In this document: one piece after another, positions 50,007-61,402 of the stretch
Layout of the letters: each line of letters opens with the position of its first letter
Position numbering within the stretch: position 1 is the stretch's first letter
From: Pampus argenteus
Lineage: Eukaryota > Chordata > Actinopteri > Scombriformes > Stromateidae
Direction of reading: 5' to 3'
Assembly: GCA_036937835.1 (NCBI GenBank)
Contig: CM072876.1
Coordinates: 8,683,501-8,747,500, forward strand
DNA length: 64,000 nt
Made by a program: the position numbers and the translations under genes
Notes under the pieces: generated by a model
Database searches by the model: none
Seen by the model: the letters and a program-made list of their open reading frames with translations, nothing else
What the model was told of the DNA's origin: nothing

Positions 50007-53000
50007 TTACTCGATCAGTTTCTTTGCCTTGAAGAAGCGCCGCAAGTAGAAGACCTGCCATGTAGCGAGCCCAATGAGACAGCACATGGAGAATATGCTG
50101 AAGTACAGGACACGTGTGTTGGTGGACTCTGTTCAGAGGAGGAAAAAAAGGGGGATTACATTATTTTTCGGAAACACTTACTAAACTATAGCCAACAAAA
50201 ACAAACGTTCCCCTAAGAACATTTCTCTTTTTCCTTCTACCTTCATTTTAGTGTATTCTCACCATTGGTGTCCCGCATCTCCTCCTCTCTCTTCTTCATG
50301 TAAGCAAAGTCATTAACGATGGACTCGGACAGGTCCTCCAGGCGTCTCAATTCAACCTCCAGAGGCTTCAGCTTCTCCACCTTAGCAATCTGGAAAAACA
50401 AAGGATATTAAACCACAGAAAAGTGATGGAAAATGTAAAACTTCTCTTTAGACATATACTTTGTCCAGCAGGTGTCACTCTTAGGCTGTGTACACACCTT
50501 GTGTGTGGCAGTTTAGTCCTGCTTATTTATGTAGCTGCAGTTTAATCTTTGCTGGGAACCAAACAGCTGCACTGCTGGAGAAAGTGACTTTTGAACTTGA
50601 ACAAACTGGTGTGGTTGGTTTGTGGTGAACACACAGAACGGACCAGTCACACGATTAGAATTCAGCCACATTTACATGAATTATCTGATGATAACCTTTT
50701 CCCCTCATGTTGTAGTGCAGGACACGTCCTTTACTTTACTGTCTCATTCACCTTTTTACACATCAACACTCGTGCGATGGTGGCGAAGATGCCCATAGGG
50801 ATCAATCGGGGTTCAGTGTCTTGATGACATTTCAACATGTGGACATGACAAATTGTCAAACCGCCAACCCTGCGATTAGTAGACATGCTGCTCTCTGTGC
50901 TGTGTTTTCAGTCCATGTCACTGATGTTTGCAACTTCTGGTTAATTTCTAACCTGTCTGTGATATGGACATTTTGCCCATTATGAAATTGCAGCATGCAA
51001 GTAACATTAAATAAGTGCAGAATAATCAAACACTGAATGCTCCTGCTTTTATATGAATAGTACACACACTTATTGTGTAACACACAGGGACTCCGGCCTG
51101 CATACAATCAAACACTAATACGCTAATTACTGAACTGCTTGTTCAACTACTACTTGTTCAAAGTGACACACCCGTCTACACAGCGTAATGTGTAATTTCA
51201 GCTCTTCCCACCAGCTCATGGGCATGCCTATGAGCTTTCCCTGAACACCCGCCTACACACTCACTCAGTATAACAGAGCATCATGTTGGTGTGCCATGTG
51301 TGGGAAGAGATGCGATTCTCAGCATTATCCCTTCTGTACTTAATATCGAGTGTTGCCTGAAGCAGCAACAGTGCAGAGTGATAATCTACTCTCAGAAAAA
51401 CAGCCCTGAAAAGTGAGCAGTAAATCAAATAAAGTGGTGTAAACAGTGATGCACAACACTATGCCCCTTTTTAGATAAATGTTGAACCTCCTCCATTTCA
51501 AATATTATATTATATCACCTTCTGCATCATTATCATGTTTCTAAAATGGACATTTAGCACTGCCACATAAAGAGTAAAAGGCATCAACATTGGTGCAATC
51601 AGAAAAATATTTACCTTGGCATAAATGTGAATGAATATGTTCTTGTTTTCACATGTTGTGCAGTAGTTCCAGAAAGAAGTTTGTATGCGTCATCTATCCA
51701 GGTCTACTCTAGCATCATTTCTAGGATGGGTTGATAAATAATATACTTGTGCATTAACCAAGTAGGTCAATCTGCCGTTTTTCAGAGTCCAAGACCAACT
51801 TCAACCGACAGTTTGGGTTGTATTTAGGACATTTGGTTGCCTTCTAAATTAGATCAATAATGCTGGCAATTAAATTAATCTGTGACTTTCTAGTTTTTCA
51901 TAGAAGAATATACGTATTAAAACCCCTACTGTGATACCAAGGCCATACATTCTCTGATCTAGACTACAACCTGCACATAGACATTTCTTATGGTCATGCA
52001 GTGCATCATTCAACATATTCAATAGCTTAGACTCTTACCTCTTCATAGTTTTTGGCCTCTACACCATGCTTCATGTCCAGGTTGACCAGCTGGTCGGGCA
52101 CTCTTCCAGTTCCTAATCAAAAACAGCACAGATTTAACATGATCAATTGATATTTTCACATCATGTTGAGAATTGGAAAAAAAACAACAACGAATGAAAT
52201 AAGTTTTTTTTTCCACTTTCCAATTTCAATCGAATCATAACATCCCTGTATCAGTATCAGTTTTGAATTATAAATTATTGCTTTAAAACAATGGAAATGT
52301 TTGGGTTTTGGTACAATTTGCATTTTAATTAAAGATGAGAACGTTCTAATTTGGTTATTTATATTGTCCATGCACAAACATTTTAGAAATATGTAGTTTA
52401 AAATGTCATTGCTCATTTTATTTCTGGACATAAGAGCAAAAATCTTCATCATAGACACTTTTTTCTCTATTTATATTTCAATAAACGATTGGCAGAGAAA
52501 GGAGATCTTTTACATGATGACAGTTTGTTTTTAAAAGATAATTTTGTGCCTGTGAGCAGCGTGGTTTGGGGGTTAAAACACTTACCCATGGGTGATTTGC
52601 TCTCAAAGCACACCTCAAACATGTCATAGTCCTCTGTGGTGAATGCAAACTTTCCTTTTGTTGCATCTTCCTTAGAGTAAAGAGTGTGGCTAGATGAATC
52701 TGTGATCTACAAAGAAAAACAACAAATACAATTAAATAAATAAATATGCTTTGCTGAAACGATTAAATGGACAAAAAAAATTAACTGTCAACAATACTGA
52801 AAATCAATAATGTTAAAAGCCTTCTGTTTTGCTTTCTCTACTTTACATAATTAAATAATGTTTTTTTGTTGTTGTTTGTTTTGTACTGTTGGTTGATAAA
52901 AAAAAATAAAATTTAACAATGTAATGTTCTGGATAATTGTGACTATTAATTGAAAGCAATAATCATCAAATTAAATATTAAAATACATCGGCTACTTGCA

Positions 53001-53899
53001 GCCCCAACTAAATGCATTAAAATGGATTGAAAACATCAGTCCAGGATGATAATAGTTTCCTTTTTCATGACCAGCAAACGTGTGTAATGTGTCAGCTGTT
53101 AAGAGCATAGACACTATTACACTGAACCTTATTAGTTGTTGTTAATTAGGATGCAATGGGTTAATAATAAATAATGTGACAACAAATTGCCTTGTATGAT
53201 ATATATGGGGAGGAAATTACACATCTGTTAAATTAAACTCGCTTACAAGAGGCCGGTGACATGCAGCTAAATGGCTAATGTGGCTAACCTGTGTAAGACT
53301 GACGTGTAACAGCAGCAGATGCAAAACGGTGAAGATGACGAGATTATTTCACACAATAAAATATACGGTGGCCTAATAAATCTTCTCAATATGTTATACA
53401 ACAGGCGTCCATTAATGTTGAAGTAATTTGATTTATATGTCAAGATGCAGACAAGTTTATCCTGAACGATATTTAGCTAGTAAAACCAGGAAGACGGGTT
53501 TTTGGGGCCTGAGTTAGCTAACAGCTAACAGTCATAATAAAGGATGTCACTTATCTCAGCTATATACAAACGGTAGTTAAAAGTATGTTTTTAACATGAA
53601 ATATAATTTTCACCAGCCACTTGCTTAGACACAAACGTTAGTAGTCTGGAGGCATTTCGGCCTCGGTAACGTTACAAGCAGGCTGCGCTAACTGCGACTA
53701 GCCGCGGCTGCGATTCGCTCACCTTCAGGTTCGTTTTGGTGTTCGCCTGTTCGCTTATTTCATACTCTCCCGTGACTAGGACGTCTTTGTGGATCTCCTC
53801 CCGTAAACACTTTCTTGAGTTGACCGGTAAAAAGAAAGAAATGGAAAATACCGATTCAATAAGAACCGGTAACAGCAGTAGCACAGCGAGTCGAGCCAT
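50007..53899 (-). CDS. tmed10: Transmembrane emp24 domain protein 10 (p24 delta cargo receptor)
   Basis: Type I membrane protein cycling between ER and Golgi in COPI/COPII vesicles, acting in p24 complexes as a cargo receptor. Exons (- strand): 53899-53723, 52706-52586, 52112-52039, 50389-50263, 50128-50007, giving 206 residues (human 219, 5 exons). The start ATG has a strong context (AGCCATGG) and opens a hydrophobic signal peptide (about 1-21). GOLD domain cysteines C31 (SRKC) and C92 (EVCFES) would form the conserved disulphide. A coiled-coil stretch ([16 protein letters not shown]) follows. An N-E-S sequon is at 166-168 and the membrane span at about 173-195. The tail [11 protein letters not shown] carries the FF (COPII) and dilysine (COPI) signals. 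A frame upstream of this ATG opens only at a TTG, so 53899 is preferred. It is co-oriented with eif2b2 and fos. Confidence 0.96.
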
Positions 53900-56800
53900 G
53901 GCTACCCTCAACCTACCAGCCAACCAGCCCCTGCCAGCGAACCAGCTTAACGCCGAGCTCCGAGCTCAGGCAGCCGGCCTGCTGCGCACTCCAGCGCCTC
54001 CGCTGGTCTGGAGGGAGAATGACATGAGCTATTTACTGTATGACACGTTAAACCAGACACGTTATCTGTTGTATGAAAACCCAATAATACAGGTTTAACA
54101 CAGACTTTAACTTAAGCTTTACTTTACCCCTTTACCATTATCCTCTCTGCACACCCTAAAGATGAGGCCTGTACAGAGAAGTAATCTTGAGTGGTTTAAA
54201 ATGAAATTACATGCAACATCTACGTGTATGGCGAACACCATACCAAAACCAGTCACTGCATCCACTGATCAAGGGTCAATCAAGAGGACATTCACATCTG
54301 ACCCTCTTTTAACATATAGAGAGGTTACGATCCTCATCTCCCCCCATATAACGCACAAGCATATTCCACACACCTGAAAGCTTAGTGTATTGTGGGTGAT
54401 GTAGTGGCATATTTTGATCATTCAAAGGGACAGTATATAACAAATAACAGATGGTGGACTATAAAAGGCACACAGTGAGCTGCAGAAAAAGCAGCTGTTT
54501 TGTGCAAAAAAAAAGTGTTTTGTGCTTTGAGCAGACTGGACATGTTTCCTGAGCTGCCCACAGAACAAGTCTGATCCAAGTCTTTGCAGGGCCCAATGTT
54601 TTTGAGCTTGGTCCCCCTAGTGGGTCAGAATGGCCATGTCCCAGAGGCTAATGTGAGTGGACAAAATGTGAGTTCATGGTTGTGGAAACCACAGTTCATT
54701 GTTTCACAGAATAAAAAATAATCATAGATGGGAATTTGTGGCTCTGAAATCTTTTTTAATAGAATATAGTGGATGAATTCTCCTTTGTAGGTCATTGATA
54801 CCAGTCAGGGAGCTAAATCTGGTTTGTTTTGGAAGCTGACTGTTTTCTATTCATATTTTACATATTTTAAACCGATTGCAATTCTAAGATCAAGAATCAG
54901 CTCTTTTCATTTAGTAGTGCTAGACTTTGAATGGTTCACAATTAGCTTATTAATATGTATAAATTTCCACTCAAACAATATGTTTTTGATATTACCCCAG
55001 TTGCATAATAATCCATCCAGTACGTGATTGGTAAATCCGGATTACAAAACAGACATATCATGCTCAGTGTTGGAATATTTTTCAAAAAAATCCAGAAAGC
55101 TATTATTTCAGCAGCTCAAGGATTACCCAATTACATATGATAGAGCTGTCCAGTTTCCAGGGAAACATCCTTGTTACTGATCCCACAAGATGAGAACATG
55201 CTGCTGAGTGGGGAGTCTGGCACTAAGTGAACAGTAATTATTGGATAGAAAAATCCCTCCAGTATTATAGCTTAGTGCGTCAAATAATCTCTAAGAATAG
55301 CATGACATACACTCCTCAGTGCTATGAAGCTTTTAGGCTAGAAAATAAATTAACAAAATTTTATATTAATATACCTGTGACTTACGTATATCTTTTATGT
55401 GGTAACTATACCAAAAGTACATTGGGCCCCATTTCATTGTAAATCAAATATTTCTTGATTGTGGTATACCTCTAATACACTTGGAAAGGTACCACAGCAG
55501 TCTTGCTGTTTGACTAACCTTGTATCACTTCTGGGTGCCGTTTCAGCGTTGCCTGTCATTATGAAAGTCCTGCCTTACAGAAAAGAGAACTTTCTTAAAT
55601 GAGCTGCAAGCTGACGCAAGTGTTGACACACCCTCCAACTAATTGCTGTACTTCTTTGACTCATGCTTGTTATCACTTCTGACTTCTTGACTCAATCTTT
55701 AGGGAGCATAAATCATTAATGAACCTTCTCCAGCTAGTTTGATATTATCAAAAGTGTTATCACTTCAAGTTAGTGCAAATACAAACAAAAAGTCAACTTA
55801 TGCTGAAAACAGCACAGACTAGACTCAGCTTCCACCTAGATTTGATTTGTCACACACACAAAGATGAACACACACAGGCTATGCCATAGAAACTTTACTT
55901 CAATGAATATCTGCAATGTGTCACAGTAACTGAGGATAAAGAAAGGGATACATCACAGATATCAAATTCTTTTTGATTTGCCTCACTAAATGTATATTTT
56001 GGTATCATCTAAACACACTAGTGTATCCCTTTATCATTCAGACAGACATGGCTGGAGAGAGATTTTTTTTTTAAAGCTTTCATATCCTCTCTGGAGAACA
56101 CAAAGGCATCAGAGGATGAGTTTCTGTGCATATGGAGCTGAGCCAAACTGAGCTCTTGTCGTCGTGGCACCGAGGCAAACCTGGCTGTTTCATCGTCACT
56201 GTGCTCACAATTACACCGAGGCAGGGTTCTCTGTGTGTCTGCCTCCCTCCCCGCTACCTCATATCCTCATCATCTCCTGCTCTCTTCCGCCTCGCTTCGC
56301 TCTTACTTTCCTCATCTCCTTCTATCAGGCGTACGATGCCTGGTTCCTCCCCTGGGTTGCAGCACCGACGCAGGTTGGCGTCATAGTGGTCTAATTTTAC
56401 TGCTGTTGATGCTGATGTTAAAAGAAGCAATAGGCACCTGCTATTTCTGCCTCTACCCCATCTCCCTGGGGCTGGCAAAGAGGTATTAATAGACAGAGTT
56501 ATTAAGCGCTGCATGGTCGCACATAGAGCTTTTATTAAGGAAAAGGATGCTCTGCTTAGGTGCAAAGGACAACAGATATGGACTCGGAATCAGCACAGTG
56601 CTAACGAAACAAGAGGCTGTGTAAAAGCACAGGTTCAATCCATGCAGTTCTACAGAGGTAGCACTGTACTTCTGCAATTTTAAAGTCTTTCAACTGCGTT
56701 ACTTATCTTCTTTTAAATTTGACACAGGTTGTACTTTGAAAGAGCTGGCCTGTATCCAGACAGGAAGCAGAATAACAGCTGCTGATGTCTTGGCAGTGTT

Positions 56801-58240
56801 GTACAAAAGGGTGTGTCTACAATGGAAGCGCTCAAACGTCAGAGTGAGTTACTTATTGTTCTGCTGGTAGTCTTCCACTATACATGTCCCTGGTGTGCAC
56901 ACGTCAACACATTTCCTGTGTTAAGCCATTAAGCAATCTGCTTGCTGATGGTTCTCTGCATGTTGAAATATTGATAAAAGATTAAATGAGCAAATGAGCT
57001 GAAATAATGACAAGTAGAAGGGAGGAGTAGGGGATGGTCCGATTAGAAATTGTGAAACATTAATGTGTTGCACAAATGGCCTAATTTTTTGACAAAGCTA
57101 TCAAGTTTTCTAAAACATCTTAAGACTAAAATAATGAAATCAACAGACCATCTGATATGATAATTGGAAAATATAATATGTTTGTTGCACTAAAAATAGA
57201 ATAAGAATAAGTCAAATTGTGATCACTCGCCTACTTTCAGTTTAAATTAAATCTTTGACCATTGTCCTTTAAGGCACAAGTCCTTAATGGTATATATAAA
57301 AATTTAAAAACCACATAGGAAACCAAAAAAATTAAGAAAGTAATGCTGATCAATGCTGTAAAATAATTCACTGTTCACTCTACTTTTTGTTTTTCAAACA
57401 AAAAAATAAGCACTTTGAAACTGTGTCTTCATATGAATTATACTAGCCTATTTAAAAAAAAATGCAAATAATATTTTAGTTTTCAAGAGACAATCTGATG
57501 TGACCGTATATTTAAAGAACACCTACAGTATATATACTGTGTATTACCAGGTGTTTGCTTGCAGACCATCAGTTTGATTTGTATTGTTTTCCAGGAACTA
57601 CTGAAACATATAATATCCTATTTATGAATTAAATGTATGGTATTTACATGTGACCTCTTCATGAAACAAGGCATTTTGATGTGATGTTGGCACACAATAT
57701 GAATCATGTGGCTCAGCTGTCCATCCGGAAGAGGTGGATTTAGAGTCTGTCTGGTGGAAAAGAACAGCTGGAACAGGCTGAATACATTGAAAAACCATCT
57801 TTTTTGCAGACAGCCACTTTGCACATCATGTCCAACTGCCTGCATGTCCCAGTCCATTAGTACTTTAAGAACAGCCAAAGAAAGGAAAGTTGAGTCCAAA
57901 CTGCTGTCTGCTGTGGCTTTATGAATTATTTGAGGCATCTTGATCGCATTGTGCTTTATTTAAAACATTTGAGCATTTGAAAGGGCTTCTGAGAGAACAG
58001 AACAAATGAAGCCAAAGTAGATCGTGTTTATAATGTTGCTTTCGGATCCTCTTGCGATGTACCCTTGTATAACCACATGTGTACTGCGGTGTGTCATGCA
58101 TATGTCAGACAGGCAAGCATCACGTTTTTTCTTCTTTCCAATAAACATGCAAAGAGTCCAATCAACTTTCTCTCTATGGAAACCCATACCTATATAAATA
58201 TTTAAATGCAAGCGTTTTAGCGGATAAAGTGGTGTCTAAC
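53900..58240. other. tmed10-fos spacer
   Basis: About 5 kb lie between the tmed10 start and the fos 3' end. The first 150 bases are the GC-rich tmed10 promoter/5' UTR. A dense, repeat-poor block at about 56120-56560 contains short overlapping frames on both strands and looks regulatory rather than coding. The rest is AT-rich with no gene, repeat family or RNA recognised. Confidence 0.5.
56120..56560. promoter_or_regulatory. Candidate conserved noncoding block between tmed10 and fos
   Basis: Repeat-poor stretch with about even base composition in an AT-rich spacer. It is open in several frames on both strands at once, which usually signals constraint or low stop density rather than coding. 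No domain is recognisable in any frame. It includes ATTAATAG and AAGCGCTGCATGG motifs near 56485-56515. Conservation is untested. Confidence 0.3.
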
Positions 58241-58261
58241 CGTGTAGCCCGTCTGCTTTCT

Positions 58262-58420
58262 GTAGGGAAGACAACGGCAGCGTCCTCGCAGACTTCTATA
58301 TTTGGGCACGGAAGTTCTACGTCAACGCGCTAGGCTAAGTTAAAAAAATGGAAAGAACGCACCGACGTCAGAGCCCTGACGTATAACCCTGGCAACAGAC
58401 GGAACAATAAATAGAGTGGA
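58262..58420. promoter_or_regulatory. fos: Candidate stimulus-responsive enhancer 3' of fos
   Basis: In about 160 bases there are three ACGTCA/TGACGT cores: TACGTCA at about 58318-58324, GACGTCA at 58364-58370, and TGACGT at 58377-58382. There is also a CArG-like CTATATTTGG at 58296-58305 (one base off CC(A/T)6GG), a CCCTGGCAAC RFX-like half site at 58388-58397, and an AATAAATAG TATA-like stretch at about 58406. CREB and SRF sites are the inputs that drive fos, and the block lies a few hundred bases beyond the likely fos poly(A) site. Function is inference. Confidence 0.4.
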
Positions 58421-58599
58421 GGTGCAGGAAAAATACTGCTATCCCTATAGCAGCTAATTTTAGATATTATTTTAATTGTCTGTTGAATAACACTGTAACT
58501 CCATATAAGTGTTGATTATACGTTTACAGAGACAGTGTGTGTATATGTGTGCACATGTATACTGAGAGGAAAAAAAAAAGGTCTCACCAGACAAAATAA

Positions 58600-59134
58600 C
58601 TGAATTTAAATATCACTATCTTTTATTTACATATCTTACATCGTCTTTACTCTCTCTCTGTAACAAAAATAAATTGAAATTTCATAAATTAAAAAGCACT
58701 AATGTTTTCACAGAAAACCCCCATACTAAGATAGACCACTCAGACCATGGTTAAGACAAAGCACGTCAGTTTTCACAAACAGTTCACAATTACTCTCACA
58801 TTCCATCAACCAGAATTATTATCGATTCAAACTGGATCAATAATAACTATTGCTCTGAACACACATCAACACTACAACCATTTTTTTTATTTGTTATCTA
58901 GCACCATAATAAATCTTATATAACTCATAAAACAACTATTTGTTATTAGGTGAAACATGCTTTAACTTGCTACATTGGTTTAATATGCAAGTATATATAT
59001 ATATAAAGGCAAATAAAATCCAATAATTTGCTTTCTGGTAAAAGTCCATTCCATAGCCCTGTGATCTGCACATGTATCTCATACATCAAGAAAATGTGCT
59101 TGATAGGAAGTATTATTGTTTTATGGAAGAGTCT
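58600..59134 (-). other. fos: fos 3' UTR with AU-rich stretches
   Basis: Runs from the stop to an AATAAA on the - strand (TTTATT at 58622-58627 on +). On the - strand it contains AATTTATGAAATTTCAATTT followed by ATTTTTG at about 58694-58664, i.e. repeated ATTTA cores. Such AU-rich elements confer the rapid decay typical of fos mRNA (established for mammals). Confidence 0.6.
58622..58627 (-). terminator. fos: Poly(A) signal of fos
   Basis: AATAAA on the - strand about 510 bases after the stop, followed downstream by a TG-rich stretch (TGTCTGGTGAG). Confidence 0.5.
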
Positions 59135-60862
59135 TTAAAGGGCCAGCAGGGTTGGTGAGCTCAGAGAGTCAGAGGACTGGTCATTGCTGTTGCTTCCTCT
59201 CCTGTGGGCGATGCCACAGGTGGGGAAGGTCTCAGCCTCTGGGAAGGTAAACACAAATGACGAGGTGTAGGTGGTGCATGCTGGGGTGCAGGTCACCACT
59301 GGCGTGCACAGGGGTTCAAAGTCAGCGTTGTTGGCTGAGGCGTGAAGGGGCTCCCAGTCCTGAGTGTAGAGAGAGTTGGACAGGTCGACCTCTGGCACTG
59401 ACCTCGCAGTCTTGAGCTCTGTCTTTGTCAGCAGTTCCAGAGACTCCTCCAGGAGCGAGGCATCCAGGTCTGTTATCTTGACTGAGCTGGTGGAGACAGT
59501 GGCGGTGGAGAGCGCCAAGCTGCTGCTGGAGAAGATAGAGTTGGAGGTGGAGGTGGAGGTGAAGGTTGGCTGGCTGGAAGTGATGCTGGAGACCATTGGG
59601 GTGGTGGTTTGTGGCTGGGCAAGAGAAATAGAGACCATGGGGAAGTCTGTGTCAAGCTCTGAGGGGATTTTGCAGATGGGTTGGTGTGCTGCCAGAATGA
59701 ACTCCAGCCTTTCCTTCTCTTTCAAAAGGTTAGTGATATCGTTCTGCAGGCTGGACTTTTCATCCTCCAGCATATCAGTTTCCTGAGAGGAAGAGAAAAA
59801 TATAGGAAGGAAACGGCATTAATTTGGCTGTTATAATAGCTGTTATCAGCTACAGTGAGCAATGTGTTTTGATGAATGATGGCAAATCTGTGGGATGGGA
59901 TACTTACAGCTTGCAGAGTGTCAGTAAGCTCTCGCCTCCTGTTGCGGCATTTTGCTGCCGCCTGCTTATTTCTCTCTCTGCGAATTTTTTTCTTCTCGTC
60001 TTCCTCAGCAGAGACCTGCACACAAGAAAAGGTTAAGACTCCAGCACTATGATGATCAATACACATTTAACACAGTGATTACTACTTGTTATCTATCACT
60101 TTAAAATACATGGTCATATAATAATTACCTGATCTGCTCTGCTCCTCTTCATAGAGTTGTGAGCCTTGGATGCTGCAGACCTCATGCCTGGTCTGGAGTA
60201 GGCGGGGCTGGGGCTGGAGGTGTAGGGGTGAGCTCTGTGAGAAGGAGCCACCGAGGAAATCAAAGGCTGGACCATCCACTGCAGATCTGGGCTTGTCGAG
60301 ATGGCTGTGACAGTGGGGATGAAGGAGGCACTTGATGATACTGTCAAGTCAGTGAAATCCTAGAAAGAAAAAAGAGAATGGATCAGTACATTAAGTATAC
60401 TTTAAGGAGTGTGTGTGTGTGTGTGTGTGTGAGGGGGGTGTCTATAAAAAGCTGGATGGTTTAAAAATATCCATATGATGTCAACAATGACGTTACAGTT
60501 TCTTTATGGAGTTCCCAGGTGGATGCATGAAGCTGTGCTAGGCCAATAGTCAATAGTCTTATTTCAGTAAAAAGTATGAATATAGTCAGTCAACTTATAT
60601 TCACTATTTACAAACTGCGTTTAAATGACAGTTCAGTAAATAAGAATGGTTCTTTGCATGCCAAGCAATAACAAATTCTATAATACTACAGTGTAATAAA
60701 AGTTTAATCATGTTTGACTGGACATACCTGAGACTGGGGAGATCCCATGCTGGAGTAAGATCCCGCTGGTGACGGGTAATATCCCAGATTGTCCCCGGAC
60801 GGGGAAGCGGTGCTGCACCGAGAGGAAGAGTCGCACTCCGTGTTAAAAGAAGGGAACATCAT
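59135..60862 (-). CDS. fos: Fos proto-oncogene, AP-1 bZIP transcription factor subunit
   Basis: Nuclear immediate-early factor that dimerises with Jun proteins to bind AP-1 sites. Exons (- strand): 60862-60728, 60359-60129, 60015-59908, 59782-59135, all phase 0, giving 373 residues (human 380, 4 exons; the third exon is 108 bases as in mammals). The start is the MM pair at 60862, as in vertebrate Fos; an upstream in-frame ATG at 60895 would add 11 residues and is not family-like. N-terminal landmarks: CSTASPSGD, SYSSMGSP, FIPTVTAISTSPDLQWMVQP. Basic region about 130-150 (RRERNKQAAAKCRNRRR, with the redox-sensitive Cys145). The zipper has leucines at 156, 163, 170, 177 and 184, then His191. 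The C-terminus contains the ERK-docking FTFP at 336-339 and ends SSDSLSSPTLLAL. The middle (about 200-290) is Ser/Thr-rich and diverged from mammals. This is most likely the fosab-type paralogue. Confidence 0.97.
60360..60727 (-). other. fos: fos intron 1
   Basis: GTATGT donor and CTTTCTAG acceptor on the - strand. It contains a (GT)n tract at 60409-60432. In mammals this intron harbours pausing and regulatory sequence; no specific site is claimed here. Confidence 0.8.
60409..60432. repeat. (GT)n microsatellite in fos intron 1
   Basis: About 12 GT units on the + strand followed by a G run. Confidence 0.95.
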
Positions 60863-61045
60863 CGTTTCCAAAAAAACACAAGTAGGGAAATCCAAACAAA
60901 ATTGGGTGGGTGGGATGTAAAGATGAAGAGGAAATCCCTTTTAGCAGGTTTGCGAGAAACTTTAAAGTGCTGCTCCTGGTGTGTTTCCTTAAGTCGTCGT
61001 CCTGCTGCTGAAAAGTTAGACTGCAAACTCTGCGAGCTCGGAGCT

Positions 61046-61080
61046 CTTTTATAGCTAAGCGGACTGGACGAATGACGTCG
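61046..61080 (-). promoter_or_regulatory. fos: fos core promoter: TATA box and CRE
   Basis: On the - strand TATAAAAG at 61053-61046 places transcription start near 61020, giving a 5' UTR of about 155 bases. Twenty bases further upstream is CGACGTCA at 61080-61073, a near-perfect cAMP response element. This matches the CRE at about -60 of mammalian FOS, through which CREB acts. Confidence 0.85.
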
Positions 61081-61314
61081 CATAGGGGAGCCCACCTCTC
61101 CCTACGCCGTGAGGAGACAGACACCAGGAAACTGACGAAACAACGCAGCAATTATGCCACTTGTTGCTCATAAATGTTTAAATACACCAAATGTTTACTA
61201 CACAATGCTTATTTGATTAGTTTAAAAGTAAAAAAAGTAATATTTAGAAATATTTGTTTCAACTCACCCTCAAGAAATGGAATATTCCAGACGGGATCCC
61301 CGATACGTAATTTT

Positions 61315-61333
61315 CCTTATATGGTGCATCCTG
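61315..61333 (-). promoter_or_regulatory. fos: fos serum response element (Ets site plus CArG box)
   Basis: On the - strand CAGGAT (61333-61328) is followed directly by a perfect CArG box CCATATAAGG (61324-61315). This is the same order as in mammalian FOS, where ternary complex factors (Elk-1/SAP) bind the Ets core and SRF the CArG box. It lies about 300 bases upstream of the inferred start, again as in mammals. Confidence 0.85.
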
Positions 61334-61389
61334 TGAAAAGGGCGGACCTTGCTGGGAAACACACCATCCGAGATTGGCCGACAGCGACG

Positions 61390-61402
61390 TGACGTTACGT
61401 AA
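61390..61402. promoter_or_regulatory. fos: Composite CRE/D-box in distal fos promoter
   Basis: TGACGT at 61390-61395 overlaps a perfect palindrome TTACGTAA at 61395-61402, the PAR-bZIP (D-box) consensus. It lies about 370-380 bases upstream of the inferred fos start. Function is inferred from motif match only. Confidence 0.5.

Noticed and set aside
53900..53923. N-terminal extension of tmed10 by eight codons
   Set aside because: The extended frame would open at TTG, while the ATG at 53899 has an ideal Kozak context and starts a normal signal peptide.
59376..59786. 136-codon + strand frame antisense to fos exon 4
   Set aside because: It is the mirror of the Ser/Thr-rich fos coding sequence; no independent start context or domain.
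60863..60895. Upstream in-frame ATG adding 11 residues to Fos
   Set aside because: Vertebrate Fos proteins start at the MM pair at 60862; the extension is not family-like.
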